From Planococcus sp. MSAK28401 (GTDB taxonomy: Bacteria; Bacillota; Bacilli; Bacillales_A; Planococcaceae), in the NCBI RefSeq assembly GCF_018283455.1, contig NZ_JAAMTH010000001.1, positions 2,027,501-2,091,500 of the forward strand: 64,000 bases of DNA. The letters run 5' to 3'. Shown in pieces: positions 9,533 to 17,814 of this stretch. How positions within the stretch are numbered: position 1 is the stretch's first letter; every line of letters starts with the position of its first letter. The notes under the pieces were generated by a model, which saw only the letters and a list, made by a program, of their open reading frames with translations, did not search any database and was not told where the DNA came from. The position numbers were made by a program, and so were the translations under genes.

Positions 9533-9546
9533 CGAACGTTTATTCG
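9533..9546. promoter_or_regulatory. LexA (Cheo) box upstream of recA
   Basis: Minus-strand CGAATAAACGTTCG fits the Gram-positive SOS operator CGAAC-N4-GTTCG with one half-site change. It closely matches the operator I recall for B. subtilis recA, which has the same CGAAT left half. Placement just upstream of the -35 supports LexA repression. Confidence 0.8.
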
Positions 9547-9610
9547 TGTTCGTATAAATGTTTTCCGAATTTGATCGCCGCTATCCTATCATTCCCCCAA
9601 AATGGGCGTG

Positions 9611-9640
9611 AAAAAACACGCAAAATTAAATTTTGCGTGC
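9611..9640 (-). terminator. cinA terminator containing the cinA stop codon
   Basis: Stem CACGCAAAA/TTTTGCGTG with loop TTTAA-like sequence and a run of six T. The last cinA codons form the left arm and the TAA stop lies in the loop, so coding sequence and terminator overlap. Confidence 0.88.
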
Positions 9641-10879
9641 ATCTTCATCTGCTAGTGTTCGTATCAAGTAGTACAAGGCCAGTTTCACGGCACGGATGCG
9701 GTTTGTATTCCTCATCCCGGATAACTGAAGGCGATGGGCCGTGGTTCCTTCAGCGCTCGCAATGCCGATCCATACCGTGCCGGCTGGTTCCTCGCCGTGT
9801 GCATCGGGCCCAGCCGCCCCGGTTAAACTGACGCTGATATCGGTATTGAACTTCTCCCGGACAGCCGAAGCCATCGCTGTAGCCGTTTCTTCACTGACGA
9901 CAGAATGCTCTTCGAAAAATTTCTGTGTCATGCCGAGCTGCTGGATTTTCATTTGTTCGGTATAGGTGACGACGCCGCCATTCAAGACAGCACTCGCCCC
10001 TGCGACAGAAGCGAGCTCGGACTGGAACAGGCCAGCCGTCAAACTTTCTGCCGCCGAAACCGTTTTGCCTTGCTGTTTCAATAAATCGATGGCTTTCGAT
10101 GCCAAAGAATCATCATCATAGCCGTACAAATAATCGCCGACACGCTCCATGATTTCTTCTTTTGCGCCGTCGATCAATTTCCAGGCTTCATCCGTGGTAT
10201 CCGTTTTTGCCGTGATGCGCAGCGTGACTTCACCGGCGGATGCCAGCGGAGCAATTGTGGGGTTGGTCTGTTTGTCCAAGATATCCTGCAGGCGGTCTTC
10301 AAGTTCCGCTTCCCCGATGCCGTAAAAACGCAAGACATGCGACAGGATAATATTTTCTTCATTGAGCATGCGCACCAATTTCGGTTTCGCCTCAAACTGG
10401 AACATCGGCTCCAATTCATGTGGCGGCCCAGGCAGCAGCATATACATATGATCGCCGTTTTGATACATCATTCCCGGCGCCATGCCGTTCTCGTTGAACA
10501 GCACCTCGCTGCCTTCAAGTACGAGCGCCTGCTTTTTATTGTTGTCGGTCATCGGGCGGCCAGCACGTTCAAAGTAGGCAGCGATTGACACCATGGCTTC
10601 TTCGTCCATTGCCAAAGTCGTGCCTAGATGATTGGCGATGGTCTGCTTGGTCAAATCGTCTTTCGTCGGCCCGAGCCCTCCAGAGAAGATGATCAGGTCT
10701 GCACGGGATTCCGCGACAGCGATCGTTTCTTTCAGGCGCTCCGGGTTGTCGCCTACTACCGTATGGTAATAGACATTAATCCCGATTTCAGCGAGATGCC
10801 CCGAAATGAAACGGGCATTCGTATTGGTGATCTGGCCGAGCAGGAGCTCCGAGCCAACTGCGATAATTTCAGCGTTCAT
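9626..10879 (-). CDS. cinA: CinA, competence/damage-inducible protein
   Basis: 417 residues, the usual length. The N-terminal MoCF-biosynthesis-like domain has GSELLLGQITNTNA and FSGGLGPTKDD; the C-terminal CinA domain has AAESLTAG and SLTGAAGPD. Family members include ADP-ribose pyrophosphatase and NMN deamidase activities; the N-terminal domain favours the former and the C-terminal domain resembles PncC, but activity here is inferred. It lies downstream of pgsA with a 24-base gap, the last gene of the ymfF-to-cinA run. In B. subtilis and streptococci it is linked to recA and competence; here a terminator separates it from recA. Confidence 0.95.
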   Translation of the reverse strand: MNAEIIAVGSELLLGQITNTNARFISGHLAEIGINVYYHTVVGDNPERLKETIAVAESRADLIIFSGGLGPTKDDLTKQTIANHLGTTLAMDEEAMVSIAAYFERAGRPMTDNNKKQALVLEGSEVLFNENGMAPGMMYQNGDHMYMLLPGPPHELEPMFQFEAKPKLVRMLNEENIILSHVLRFYGIGEAELEDRLQDILDKQTNPTIAPLASAGEVTLRITAKTDTTDEAWKLIDGAKEEIMERVGDYLYGYDDDSLASKAIDLLKQQGKTVSAAESLTAGLFQSELASVAGASAVLNGGVVTYTEQMKIQQLGMTQKFFEEHSVVSEETATAMASAVREKFNTDISVSLTGAAGPDAHGEEPAGTVWIGIASAEGTTAHRLQLSGMRNTNRIRAVKLALYYLIRTLADEDARKI

Positions 10880-10903
10880 AGCGGTCTTCCTTTCATGTGG
10901 CGC

Positions 10904-11482
10904 TTATTTGGACGTCATAAGCCCTTTGCGGTTGGCATAGAAATAATCCCATCCAGACCATACCGTAAACAGCAAAGCGATATAAAGCATGATCTCGCCG
11001 AACGGAATGCCGACCAAGGCGAAGAGCATATTGTACAGCAAGAGCGAAATGATCGCGAAAAGTTGTGTGACGGTCTTGATTTTGCCCAAGTTGCCGGCTG
11101 CCACGACTTCCCCTTCGCCTGCCAGCACCAAGCGCAAGCCAGTGACGGCGAATTCGCGGCTGATGATGACGATAACGACCCACGCCGGCGCAAAGCCTAG
11201 CTCGACCAAGATGATCAATGCCGCAGAGACGAGGAGTTTATCGGCAAGGGGATCCAAGAACTTGCCGAAGGTCGTGACTAAATTGTATTTGCGCGCGTAA
11301 TAGCCGTCGACCCAGTCGGTGGCGGAGGCAAAAATGAAGATCAATGCGCCGATAAAGTGCGCGACCGGTAGCGTTGCCCCTAAAAGCGTCATCTCTCCCC
11401 AGCCGAAATCGATGAGCATGAAAGCCATGAAAATCGGGATGAGCAAGATTCGTGAAATTGTGATTTGGTTTGGAATATTCAT
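10904..11482 (-). CDS. pgsA: CDP-diacylglycerol-glycerol-3-phosphate 3-phosphatidyltransferase
   Basis: 192 residues. Makes phosphatidylglycerol phosphate, the committed step to phosphatidylglycerol, in the membrane. The CDP-alcohol phosphatidyltransferase signature is complete: DWVDGYYAR, eight residues, then GKFLDPLADK. Multiple hydrophobic helices are evident. The start at 11482 (MNIPNQIT) is set by AAGGAG 8 bases upstream and by family length; an in-frame extension of 40 codons upstream has no support. It lies between rodZ and cinA, the same order as in B. subtilis. Confidence 0.97.
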   Translation of the reverse strand: MNIPNQITISRILLIPIFMAFMLIDFGWGEMTLLGATLPVAHFIGALIFIFASATDWVDGYYARKYNLVTTFGKFLDPLADKLLVSAALIILVELGFAPAWVVIVIISREFAVTGLRLVLAGEGEVVAAGNLGKIKTVTQLFAIISLLLYNMLFALVGIPFGEIMLYIALLFTVWSGWDYFYANRKGLMTSK

Positions 11483-11510
11483 TTGTTTTTCTCCTTTCAA
11501 TCCTTGCAGA

Positions 11511-11534
11511 AAAATAGCCATCGGGTGATGGCTA
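11511..11534 (-). terminator. rodZ terminator containing the rodZ stop codon
   Basis: TAGCCATC/GATGGCTA stem, 4-base loop, then TTTTTC on the minus strand. The first TAG of the stem is the rodZ stop. It lies 30 bases upstream of pgsA, so pgsA would depend on readthrough or an unseen promoter. Confidence 0.7.
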
Positions 11535-12395
11535 CTCAGCATCATCAAAACGGATGATGATGTTTTGCGGTTTACGTTCTTGTTCATACGGCACTGTTTC
11601 ACCGTTCAGTTCAATGGAAAGCATCGCGTAATCCCCAACCCGCATGAAAACGTCCGTTTCCTCAGAGACATCAATAGCTTCTGTTTCTCCAGCCTCGAAC
11701 ACGCGAGCGAGGCTTAATAGTTCAGCTCCGTCATCATTTAAAACGGTCAGCCAGGATTCACCGTTTGCGGTAAATTCAAGCTGTTTATCAGCCGGGCCAG
11801 TGAACGTATAAGTCGTCGTTTCACCCGATACGCTCTCAAGTTCCAATTGGGCTTGTGGCTCTTCGGGTTCGGGTTGTTCTTCCGGTTCATCAGCGGGCGC
11901 TTGTTCTTCCTCGGCCGCTTCCGGCTGTTCTTCCGCTTGTTCAGCCGGCTCCTCGTATTCCACATCGCCGCCTTCTTGTTCCTGTTGGATATCGTTCCCC
12001 GATGTGCTGAGCAGATAGAAATACCAAATAACCAATAATATAAAAACGATAAATAATGCCACCAACACTTTCGGCATTGATTCTGCGACGGGGCCAGAGC
12101 TGCGTTTTTTCTTCTCGGGCCTGCGCGTTAAATGCTCAGCAGGAGCGGCATCTGGGGCATCTTCAGGCAACTCGCTTTTGTGCTCACTTAACAGGGCATC
12201 GCCGTCCATACCGACGGCTTGTGCATAGCGCTTGATAAATGCACGCACATAAAAGCTGCCAGGGATAGCCGAATAATCTCCTGTTTCGATGCCTTCCAAA
12301 TGATGCTTTTGGATTTTTGTCCGCTCATTGAGCTGTTCTAAGCTTAAGCCTTGTTCGAGCCTTGCCTGTTTCAGCTTCGTGCCCAATTGTCCCAT
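11532..12395 (-). CDS. rodZ: RodZ-like cell-shape protein (YmfM)
   Basis: 287 residues. Cytoplasmic Xre-like helix-turn-helix (GQLGTKLKQARLEQGLSLEQ onward, about residues 1-70), a single transmembrane helix near residues 107-126, a Glu/Pro-rich linker, and a C-terminal DUF4115 domain outside the cell. In other bacteria RodZ links MreB filaments to the elongasome through its helix-turn-helix. The start at 12395 is chosen because AGGTGA lies 5 bases upstream; GTG at 12404 is an alternative. The acidic linker is biased in composition, which is normal for the family. Confidence 0.92.
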   Translation of the reverse strand: MGQLGTKLKQARLEQGLSLEQLNERTKIQKHHLEGIETGDYSAIPGSFYVRAFIKRYAQAVGMDGDALLSEHKSELPEDAPDAAPAEHLTRRPEKKKRSSGPVAESMPKVLVALFIVFILLVIWYFYLLSTSGNDIQQEQEGGDVEYEEPAEQAEEQPEAAEEEQAPADEPEEQPEPEEPQAQLELESVSGETTTYTFTGPADKQLEFTANGESWLTVLNDDGAELLSLARVFEAGETEAIDVSEETDVFMRVGDYAMLSIELNGETVPYEQERKPQNIIIRFDDAE

Positions 12396-12412
12396 CGTCA
12401 TCACCTGCCTGG

Positions 12413-13213
12413 TTAAAAATTGAAACCGTCGCCGAACATATCCATTTGGTCTTTATTGTCCATAAACGTGTTTTTCTCCAATACTTCATACGTGATCTTT
12501 TCTTCCGGATGATGGCGCAATTCGATAATATAATCGAAATCGTCGATGCTGTACTCGGAATGCTCCACGAACTTATCGGGATGCTCAACCACTTTGATGG
12601 TTGGCATGCGCATCATCTCCCGTACGAGCTGAAGATGGCGTTCATCGGCTGAGCGCCTTGTGACGATGCCGTCCAAGATGAAAATATTATTGTCGTTGTG
12701 TTCATCGCCCATCAATTGGTTGCGGACGGTTTGCTTGATCATCGTAGACGACAGGAAAATCCATTTCTTGTTGGCACTGACGCTTGCCGCGACGATTGAC
12801 TCGGTCTTGCCGACACGCGGCATGCCCCGCAGTCCGACCAGCTTATGGCCTTCCTGTTTGAAGATTTCCGCCATGAAATCGACGAGCAGCCCGAGTTCAT
12901 CCCGCACAAAGCGGAAAGTTTTGCGGTCGTCTGCGTCGCGTTGGATATAACGGCCATGCCGCACCGCGAGAATATCCCGCAATTTCGGTTCGCGGAATTT
13001 CGTCACAGCGATCGTTTCAATCGTCGATAAAATCTGTTCGAAGCGTTCAATCTGAACATCATGCTCTGCACGCAACAGCATGCCGCGGCGTCCCTGGTCC
13101 ACACCGTTGATGGTAACGATATTGACACGCAGCATGCCGAGAAGCGATGCGATGTCCCCGAGCAGGCCCGGGCGGTTGACTTGGATTTCATACTCAAAAT
13201 ACCATTCTTTCAT
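12413..13213 (-). CDS. ymfK: YmfK, DUF3388 protein with ACT-like and P-loop regions
   Basis: 266 residues, conserved in Bacillales and of unknown function. The N-terminal ~75 residues look ACT-like (VNRPGLLGDIASLLGML, then NIVTINGVDQGRRG), a fold that usually binds amino acids. Residues 130-137 read GMPRVGKT, a Walker A pattern, followed by hydrophobic strands (KWIFLSS, NIFILDGI), suggesting a nucleotide-binding core. It lies between ymfI and rodZ in an otherwise envelope-related operon. B. subtilis ymfJ, normally just upstream, is missing: the gap to ymfI is only 90 bases. Confidence 0.85.
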   Translation of the reverse strand: MKEWYFEYEIQVNRPGLLGDIASLLGMLRVNIVTINGVDQGRRGMLLRAEHDVQIERFEQILSTIETIAVTKFREPKLRDILAVRHGRYIQRDADDRKTFRFVRDELGLLVDFMAEIFKQEGHKLVGLRGMPRVGKTESIVAASVSANKKWIFLSSTMIKQTVRNQLMGDEHNDNNIFILDGIVTRRSADERHLQLVREMMRMPTIKVVEHPDKFVEHSEYSIDDFDYIIELRHHPEEKITYEVLEKNTFMDNKDQMDMFGDGFNF

Positions 13214-13303
13214 GCTTCACTCTCCCTTCCCAGATATGTCTTATCCTATGGTCCATTGCCTTTATGATAGCCTACATCAACAATGAAGAAAAGCTTGCGT
13301 ACA

Positions 13304-14023
13304 CTAAATGAGCCAGCCGCCGTTCACACGAATCGTCTGCCCGGTAATATAATCCGCTTTGCCGCTGGCTAAAAACGCCACCGCGTGGGCGATATCTTCA
13401 GGAGACCCTGCCCCGAGCGGAATCTCTTCTTCGAGCGCCAGCCAGTCTTCATCTGTCAATCCGGCATTCATTTTCGTGCGGATCAATCCGGGCGATACCG
13501 CATTGACACGTGTGCCGGACGGCGCCATCTCTTTGGCATAAGCCTTCGTGAATGCGAGTTGTGCGCCTTTCACGGCTGAATATGCCGTTTCCATTGAAGC
13601 GCCGGTTTCACCCCAGATCGATGCAATGAAAATGACATAGGATTTGGCATGCCTCTTGAAATAAGGAGACAATAGCCGCACCGTCTCGATTGGATTCTTT
13701 ACATGGACACGCCATAAAGCGTCCTGCTCGGCGCTGCTGGTGTCCTGCAACAGTCCTGACAGCGCATGGCCGTTCGCACAAACGATGCACGAACAGTCGA
13801 ATACTTGGTTTGCGACTTGCTGGGCGCCGCCGTCATTCGTGAAATCGCCCTGTACCGAAATGAACTCCTGCTTTGGGTAATGCGCGCTGAGCTCCTCCGC
13901 AAATGCTTCAAGGGCGTTCGAATGATAATGAAGATAAAGCGACCAGCCCTCGTCCGCCATCTGTCTGGCAATAGCTCCGCCGATGTCTCCCGATGCCCCC
14001 AGAATCAGAGCGAATTGCTTCAC
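13304..14023 (-). CDS. ymfI: SDR family oxidoreductase YmfI
   Basis: 239 residues. Classical short-chain dehydrogenase/reductase: cofactor motif GASGDIGG at 9-16, catalytic S135, Y148 and K152 (YSAVK), and a C-terminal TGQTIRVNGG. FabG-like, but B. subtilis YmfI is a separate paralogue from FabG and its substrate is unknown. The start is GTG, overlapping the ymfH stop as GTGA, so translation is probably coupled. It belongs to the ymfF-ymfH-ymfI-ymfK-rodZ run. Confidence 0.93.
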   Translation of the reverse strand: MKQFALILGASGDIGGAIARQMADEGWSLYLHYHSNALEAFAEELSAHYPKQEFISVQGDFTNDGGAQQVANQVFDCSCIVCANGHALSGLLQDTSSAEQDALWRVHVKNPIETVRLLSPYFKRHAKSYVIFIASIWGETGASMETAYSAVKGAQLAFTKAYAKEMAPSGTRVNAVSPGLIRTKMNAGLTDEDWLALEEEIPLGAGSPEDIAHAVAFLASGKADYITGQTIRVNGGWLI

Positions 14024-15321
14024 GCCTGTTCCTTCTCCGGTGATTTGATCGTAAAGACCGATTGCTGGCTTTCTGCACTGACTAAAGCGAATGCGTTTTG
14101 CAAATCGGCCACTTCGATCTGTTCAAGCACCGGCACGACATCGAAAAGGTTCATGCCGTTGAACGCATATTGCGTAAATTGGTTGGCAATATATTCCGGT
14201 GAATTCAACGCGCGCATGAAAAAGCCGATTTTCTTGCGGCGCACGCGGTCCAGGTCTTCCTGACCGAACGGCCATTTTTCCACTGCCTGATGGATCGCTT
14301 TCTTAACCTCTTCTGCAAACTTTTCAGGATAGTTCGTATCCGTCCCGATCAGTGCATAGCCGAATCCGCTTTCCAACGAATAATCGAATGAATACGATTC
14401 ATCGATCCAGCCGTTCTCGTAAGCTTCATGGTAGAAGTTCGAAGTTCTGCCAAACAATAACTCGTACGCGAGCTGCGCGGATAATTCATGCTTGAGCATT
14501 TCCGGCCCGTGCAGATCAAGCCGCTCCGGTTTGACGCCGACAAAGACTTTCGGTTTTTGGACTGCCATTTCTAATGTCCGTTCTTTGACCGCCGCTTCCT
14601 TCGGCTCTTGCGGGAAAATGCGCTCGATCGGTGCCGGCGCATCGAATGTTTTCGCCGCCTGGTTGTCTTTGACGAATTGCATCATGCTGTCGGGCTCGAC
14701 GTTTCCGACGATGAACAAAGCCATATTCGACGGGTGGTAGAACGTATGGTAGCACGTATACAGATGCTCTGCTGTAATGTGCTGAATCGACTCGACGGTG
14801 CCCGCAATATCAATTTTCACCGGATGGTTCTTGTAAAGATTTTCGATCATGCCGAAATACAAACGCCAATCGGGCTGGTCGTCATACATGGTGATTTCCT
14901 GTGCAATGATGCCTTTTTCCTTTTCTACCGTCTGTTCAGTGAAGTACGGGCTTTGGACAAAATCCAGCAGGGTGGTGACATTTTCCTGGATGCGCCCTGT
15001 CGCGGAAAAGAGATAGGCCGTCCGCGTGAACGAAGTGAACGCATTGGCAGAAGCGCCATTTTTGCTGAACTCCTGAAAAATGTCGCCTTCTTCTTTTTCG
15101 AACATTTTATGCTCGAGAAAGTGGGCAATGCCATCCGGCACTTGAATCGCTTCTTTTTCACCGAGCGGTACGAAATGGTTATCGATCGAGCCATATTTCG
15201 TCGTGAACGTCGCATAGGTTTTCGAAAACCCGCGTTTCGGCAGGATGTAAACCGTCAAGCCGTTAGGCAATTGTTCGTGATAAAGTGTTTCTTCCAGTTG
15301 GTTGAATTCCATTTTATTCAT
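14020..15321 (-). CDS. ymfH: M16 zinc metalloprotease YmfH (catalytic subunit)
   Basis: 433 residues. Inverted zinc-binding motif HFLEH at 67-71 with a downstream acidic ligand region (EKEKGIIAQEI), the M16 hallmark. In this family active and inactive halves pair into a clam-shaped protease that degrades peptides; YmfF upstream appears to be the inactive partner. AGGAGG lies 9 bases before the ATG. It overlaps ymfI by 4 bases and ymfF by 8 bases, so the three are translated together. Substrate unknown. Confidence 0.95.
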   Translation of the reverse strand: MNKMEFNQLEETLYHEQLPNGLTVYILPKRGFSKTYATFTTKYGSIDNHFVPLGEKEAIQVPDGIAHFLEHKMFEKEEGDIFQEFSKNGASANAFTSFTRTAYLFSATGRIQENVTTLLDFVQSPYFTEQTVEKEKGIIAQEITMYDDQPDWRLYFGMIENLYKNHPVKIDIAGTVESIQHITAEHLYTCYHTFYHPSNMALFIVGNVEPDSMMQFVKDNQAAKTFDAPAPIERIFPQEPKEAAVKERTLEMAVQKPKVFVGVKPERLDLHGPEMLKHELSAQLAYELLFGRTSNFYHEAYENGWIDESYSFDYSLESGFGYALIGTDTNYPEKFAEEVKKAIHQAVEKWPFGQEDLDRVRRKKIGFFMRALNSPEYIANQFTQYAFNGMNLFDVVPVLEQIEVADLQNAFALVSAESQQSVFTIKSPEKEQA

Positions 15322-16588
15322 CTTTTGCTTCCTCCTTGCCAGACAAGAAATACGTCATTTGCAAACTCATATTGTTTGCTGCCTGCGCAATCTGCTCTTT
15401 TGTTACGCTTTCCCATCTTTCAATCAAATAGGCAGGTTCAAAGTCTTCCGAAAGCTCCATGTATTGATCGTAAATATCGATTTGGCCTCTTGCCGAATCG
15501 AGCGCTTCTTTTAATTGGTTGGTGAGCAGGGCTTTCGTCTGATCCAATTCGGTATCGGTAATATGCCCTTGCTTGATTTCATCCAATTGGCCAAGAATCA
15601 GCGAAACTGCTTTTTCTTCCAACTTGCGGTCAATCCCGGCAAGAACAAACATCAAGCCGAACTGCGAAGCGTAGGAACTCGAAACGTAATACGCCATGCT
15701 TTCCTTCTCACGGATATTGGCGAACAATTTTGAATGCGCGTATCCGCCAAAAATGCCGTTCATCAATTGCATGACCGGGAAATCCTCGTCGCGGAATGTG
15801 ACCGGTGTGAAGAACATCATATGCAATTTCCCTTGTTTCATGTCCTCGAATTCAAGCACCCGGGACTGCTCAGGCGGCTGCAATTGGCTTTCTGTTTTTT
15901 CAGGAAGCTCCTTGCGGTCGGCAAAGTGGAAATAATCGCGGATATGGGAAGTAATCAATTCCGGTGAAACGTCTCCCACCACGTAAATCTCCACTTCATT
16001 ATTTTCCAGCATACGGTGGTATGCAGCGACAAGCGACTCATTGGTCACTTGCTTGACTTGTTCGATTGAACCGTTCGAAGTGATCGACGCAGGATGGCCG
16101 GGAAGCCCGAGTTCCATCATGCGCTGCTGGGCGTAGCGGGTTTTATCGTCAAATACCGATTCGATACGCTGAACGATGGATTCCTGTTCCCGCTTGAAAA
16201 TGCTCTCCTTGAACAGCTCATTCTCGAAATTCGGCTTGAACAGGACGATATACATCAAATTCATCACTTTCTCAAGAACGCCTTCATCCGATAGATATTG
16301 GTCATTAACGGTTTCGACATTCAAATTGAGGATATGGTCGTCTCCGCGTTTGGTGGAATCTATGTATAAGGAGGTTCCGTATAAATCATCGAGCACCATG
16401 CGCAGTGCTGTATGGGATGGATACATTTCGTTGCTGTGCTGCAAGACATTTGCCAGAATCGCGCGTTCGGAAGCATTTTTCACGGTAAGACGGTCCTTGA
16501 AGCGGATCGAAAAATTAATCGTTTTGAATTGCGTCGTTTGGTGTACGTGAACATGGACGCCTTGTGCAATCTTATTGGTTTCAAACAT
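15314..16588 (-). CDS. ymfF: M16-like protein YmfF (inactive subunit)
   Basis: 424 residues. M16 fold by its overall pattern and C-terminal domain (KESMAYYVSSSYASQFG), but the HxxEH zinc motif is absent: the corresponding stretch reads LQHSNEMYPSH. It is therefore predicted to be catalytically dead and to partner YmfH, as known for two-subunit M16B proteases. GAGGGG precedes the ATG. It is the first gene of the run down to cinA and has a promoter just upstream. Confidence 0.92.
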   Translation of the reverse strand: MFETNKIAQGVHVHVHQTTQFKTINFSIRFKDRLTVKNASERAILANVLQHSNEMYPSHTALRMVLDDLYGTSLYIDSTKRGDDHILNLNVETVNDQYLSDEGVLEKVMNLMYIVLFKPNFENELFKESIFKREQESIVQRIESVFDDKTRYAQQRMMELGLPGHPASITSNGSIEQVKQVTNESLVAAYHRMLENNEVEIYVVGDVSPELITSHIRDYFHFADRKELPEKTESQLQPPEQSRVLEFEDMKQGKLHMMFFTPVTFRDEDFPVMQLMNGIFGGYAHSKLFANIREKESMAYYVSSSYASQFGLMFVLAGIDRKLEEKAVSLILGQLDEIKQGHITDTELDQTKALLTNQLKEALDSARGQIDIYDQYMELSEDFEPAYLIERWESVTKEQIAQAANNMSLQMTYFLSGKEEAKDE

Positions 16589-16618
16589 GTTGGATCCCCT
16601 CTCGTAATTCTTACACTA

Positions 16619-16648
16619 ACTATACCGGACTTTTTCCTTTAAATGCAA
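16619..16648 (-). promoter_or_regulatory. ymfF operon promoter
   Basis: Minus-strand TTGCAT (16643-16648), 18-base spacer, TATAGT (16619-16624), about 31 bases upstream of the ymfF ATG. The rest of the 265-base gap holds the nupQ terminator and a possible 28-codon ORF. Confidence 0.55.
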
Positions 16649-16725
16649 TGAAACCGGAGGAAACCACTGGAAAAAAGCAGGCGGATTTCAAGCGATTCCT
16701 CGATTATGCGAATTCCTTGCAACAT
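16639..16725 (-). CDS. possible 28-residue small protein
   Basis: Short ORF starting MLQGIRIIEESLE, ending in a hydrophobic stretch and TAA. Its ATG is preceded by GGAGG at 5-base spacing, better than many true genes. The stop overlaps the -35 of the ymfF promoter. There is no other evidence, and such ORFs arise by chance; treat as a candidate only. Confidence 0.18.
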   Translation of the reverse strand: MLQGIRIIEESLEIRLLFSSGFLRFHCI

Positions 16726-16794
16726 CTCAGCCTCCAGCACGCTATTTAATGAAGGTTTTTCCAACCGCCATACCCGCTGCTTGATTTTTTCCAT

Positions 16795-16828
16795 AAAAAA
16801 AACTGGCGGGGAACTCCCCGCCAGTTTT
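16795..16828 (-). terminator. nup operon terminator
   Basis: Perfect 13-bp stem AAAACTGGCGGGG with its complement, 4-base loop, then eight T residues on the minus strand, 26 bases after the nupQ stop. Confidence 0.95.
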
Positions 16829-16853
16829 CAGTCCGCTGATATGCGGCATCTGT

Positions 16854-17813
16854 TTAACGCTGTCCTTTAATATACGGTTTCCCGTTCGCTTTCGGAGCAT
16901 TGGCGCGGCCGATGAAGCCAGCCAGCGCGAAGATCGTCAAGACATACGGCAAAATCAACAGGAAGACGTTCGGAATTTCTTGGATATACGGAATCGAAGA
17001 ACCGACAATGCTCAAGGATTGCGCGAAGCCAAAGAATAAAGCCGCGCCCATAGCACCAAGCGGATGCCATTTTCCGAAGATCATTGCAGCAAGCGCCATA
17101 AAGCCTTGGCCGTTGATCGTCGCATGGCCGAAGTCTCCAGTAATCGTCTGCGCATAGATCGCGCCGCCGATTCCAGCGAGTGCGCCGGAAATCATGACTG
17201 CTACATAGCGCATTCTTGCGACGTTGATCCCCATTGTATCAGCTGCCATCGGATGCTCGCCGACTGCGCGCAAACGCAAGCCGAACGGCGTCTTGTAGAT
17301 GACGAACCATGCCAGGATCGCCACACCGATCGCAAAGAATGAGGTATTGTAAACCGATGTGAAGAATAATGGGCCGATGACAGGAATTTCAGATAACACC
17401 GGAACGTTATAACGTGCAAAACGTTCGGTGATGAAATCCGTCTGGCCTTTATCGAAAATGCTTTTCACCAAGTACAGTGCCAGTGCAATCGCCAATAAAT
17501 TGATGGCAACCCCTGAAACGACTTGGTCCGCGCGGAATGAAATCGATGCAACGGCGTGAAGCAGCGACAACAGCATCGCGGCAACCATCGCGGCGATCAA
17601 TGCCAGCCAAGGCGTCATTCCGCCGAAAGTATCGGCGAACAGCAAGTTGAACAAAATCCCGACAAATGCGCCGATGACCATCAAGCCCTCTAAGCCGATG
17701 TTGACAACGCCGGAACGTTCAGAGAACACGCCGCCGATTGCAACAAGAATAAGCGGTGCTGCATAAAAAATTGCCGAAGGGACGATGAAGTATAGGATTT
17801 CCAAAAAGCTCAT
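16854..17813 (-). CDS. nupQ: Nucleoside ABC transporter permease NupQ
   Basis: 319 residues, the same length as B. subtilis YufQ. BPD_transp_2 family permease with about eight or more hydrophobic segments and the motif GVNIGLEGLMV-like VVNIGLEGLMVIGAF near residue 36. It pairs with NupP to form the membrane channel for purine or pyrimidine nucleosides. It starts 1 base from the nupP stop and is the last gene before a strong terminator. Confidence 0.95.
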   Translation of the reverse strand: MSFLEILYFIVPSAIFYAAPLILVAIGGVFSERSGVVNIGLEGLMVIGAFVGILFNLLFADTFGGMTPWLALIAAMVAAMLLSLLHAVASISFRADQVVSGVAINLLAIALALYLVKSIFDKGQTDFITERFARYNVPVLSEIPVIGPLFFTSVYNTSFFAIGVAILAWFVIYKTPFGLRLRAVGEHPMAADTMGINVARMRYVAVMISGALAGIGGAIYAQTITGDFGHATINGQGFMALAAMIFGKWHPLGAMGAALFFGFAQSLSIVGSSIPYIQEIPNVFLLILPYVLTIFALAGFIGRANAPKANGKPYIKGQR

Positions 17814-17814
17814 A

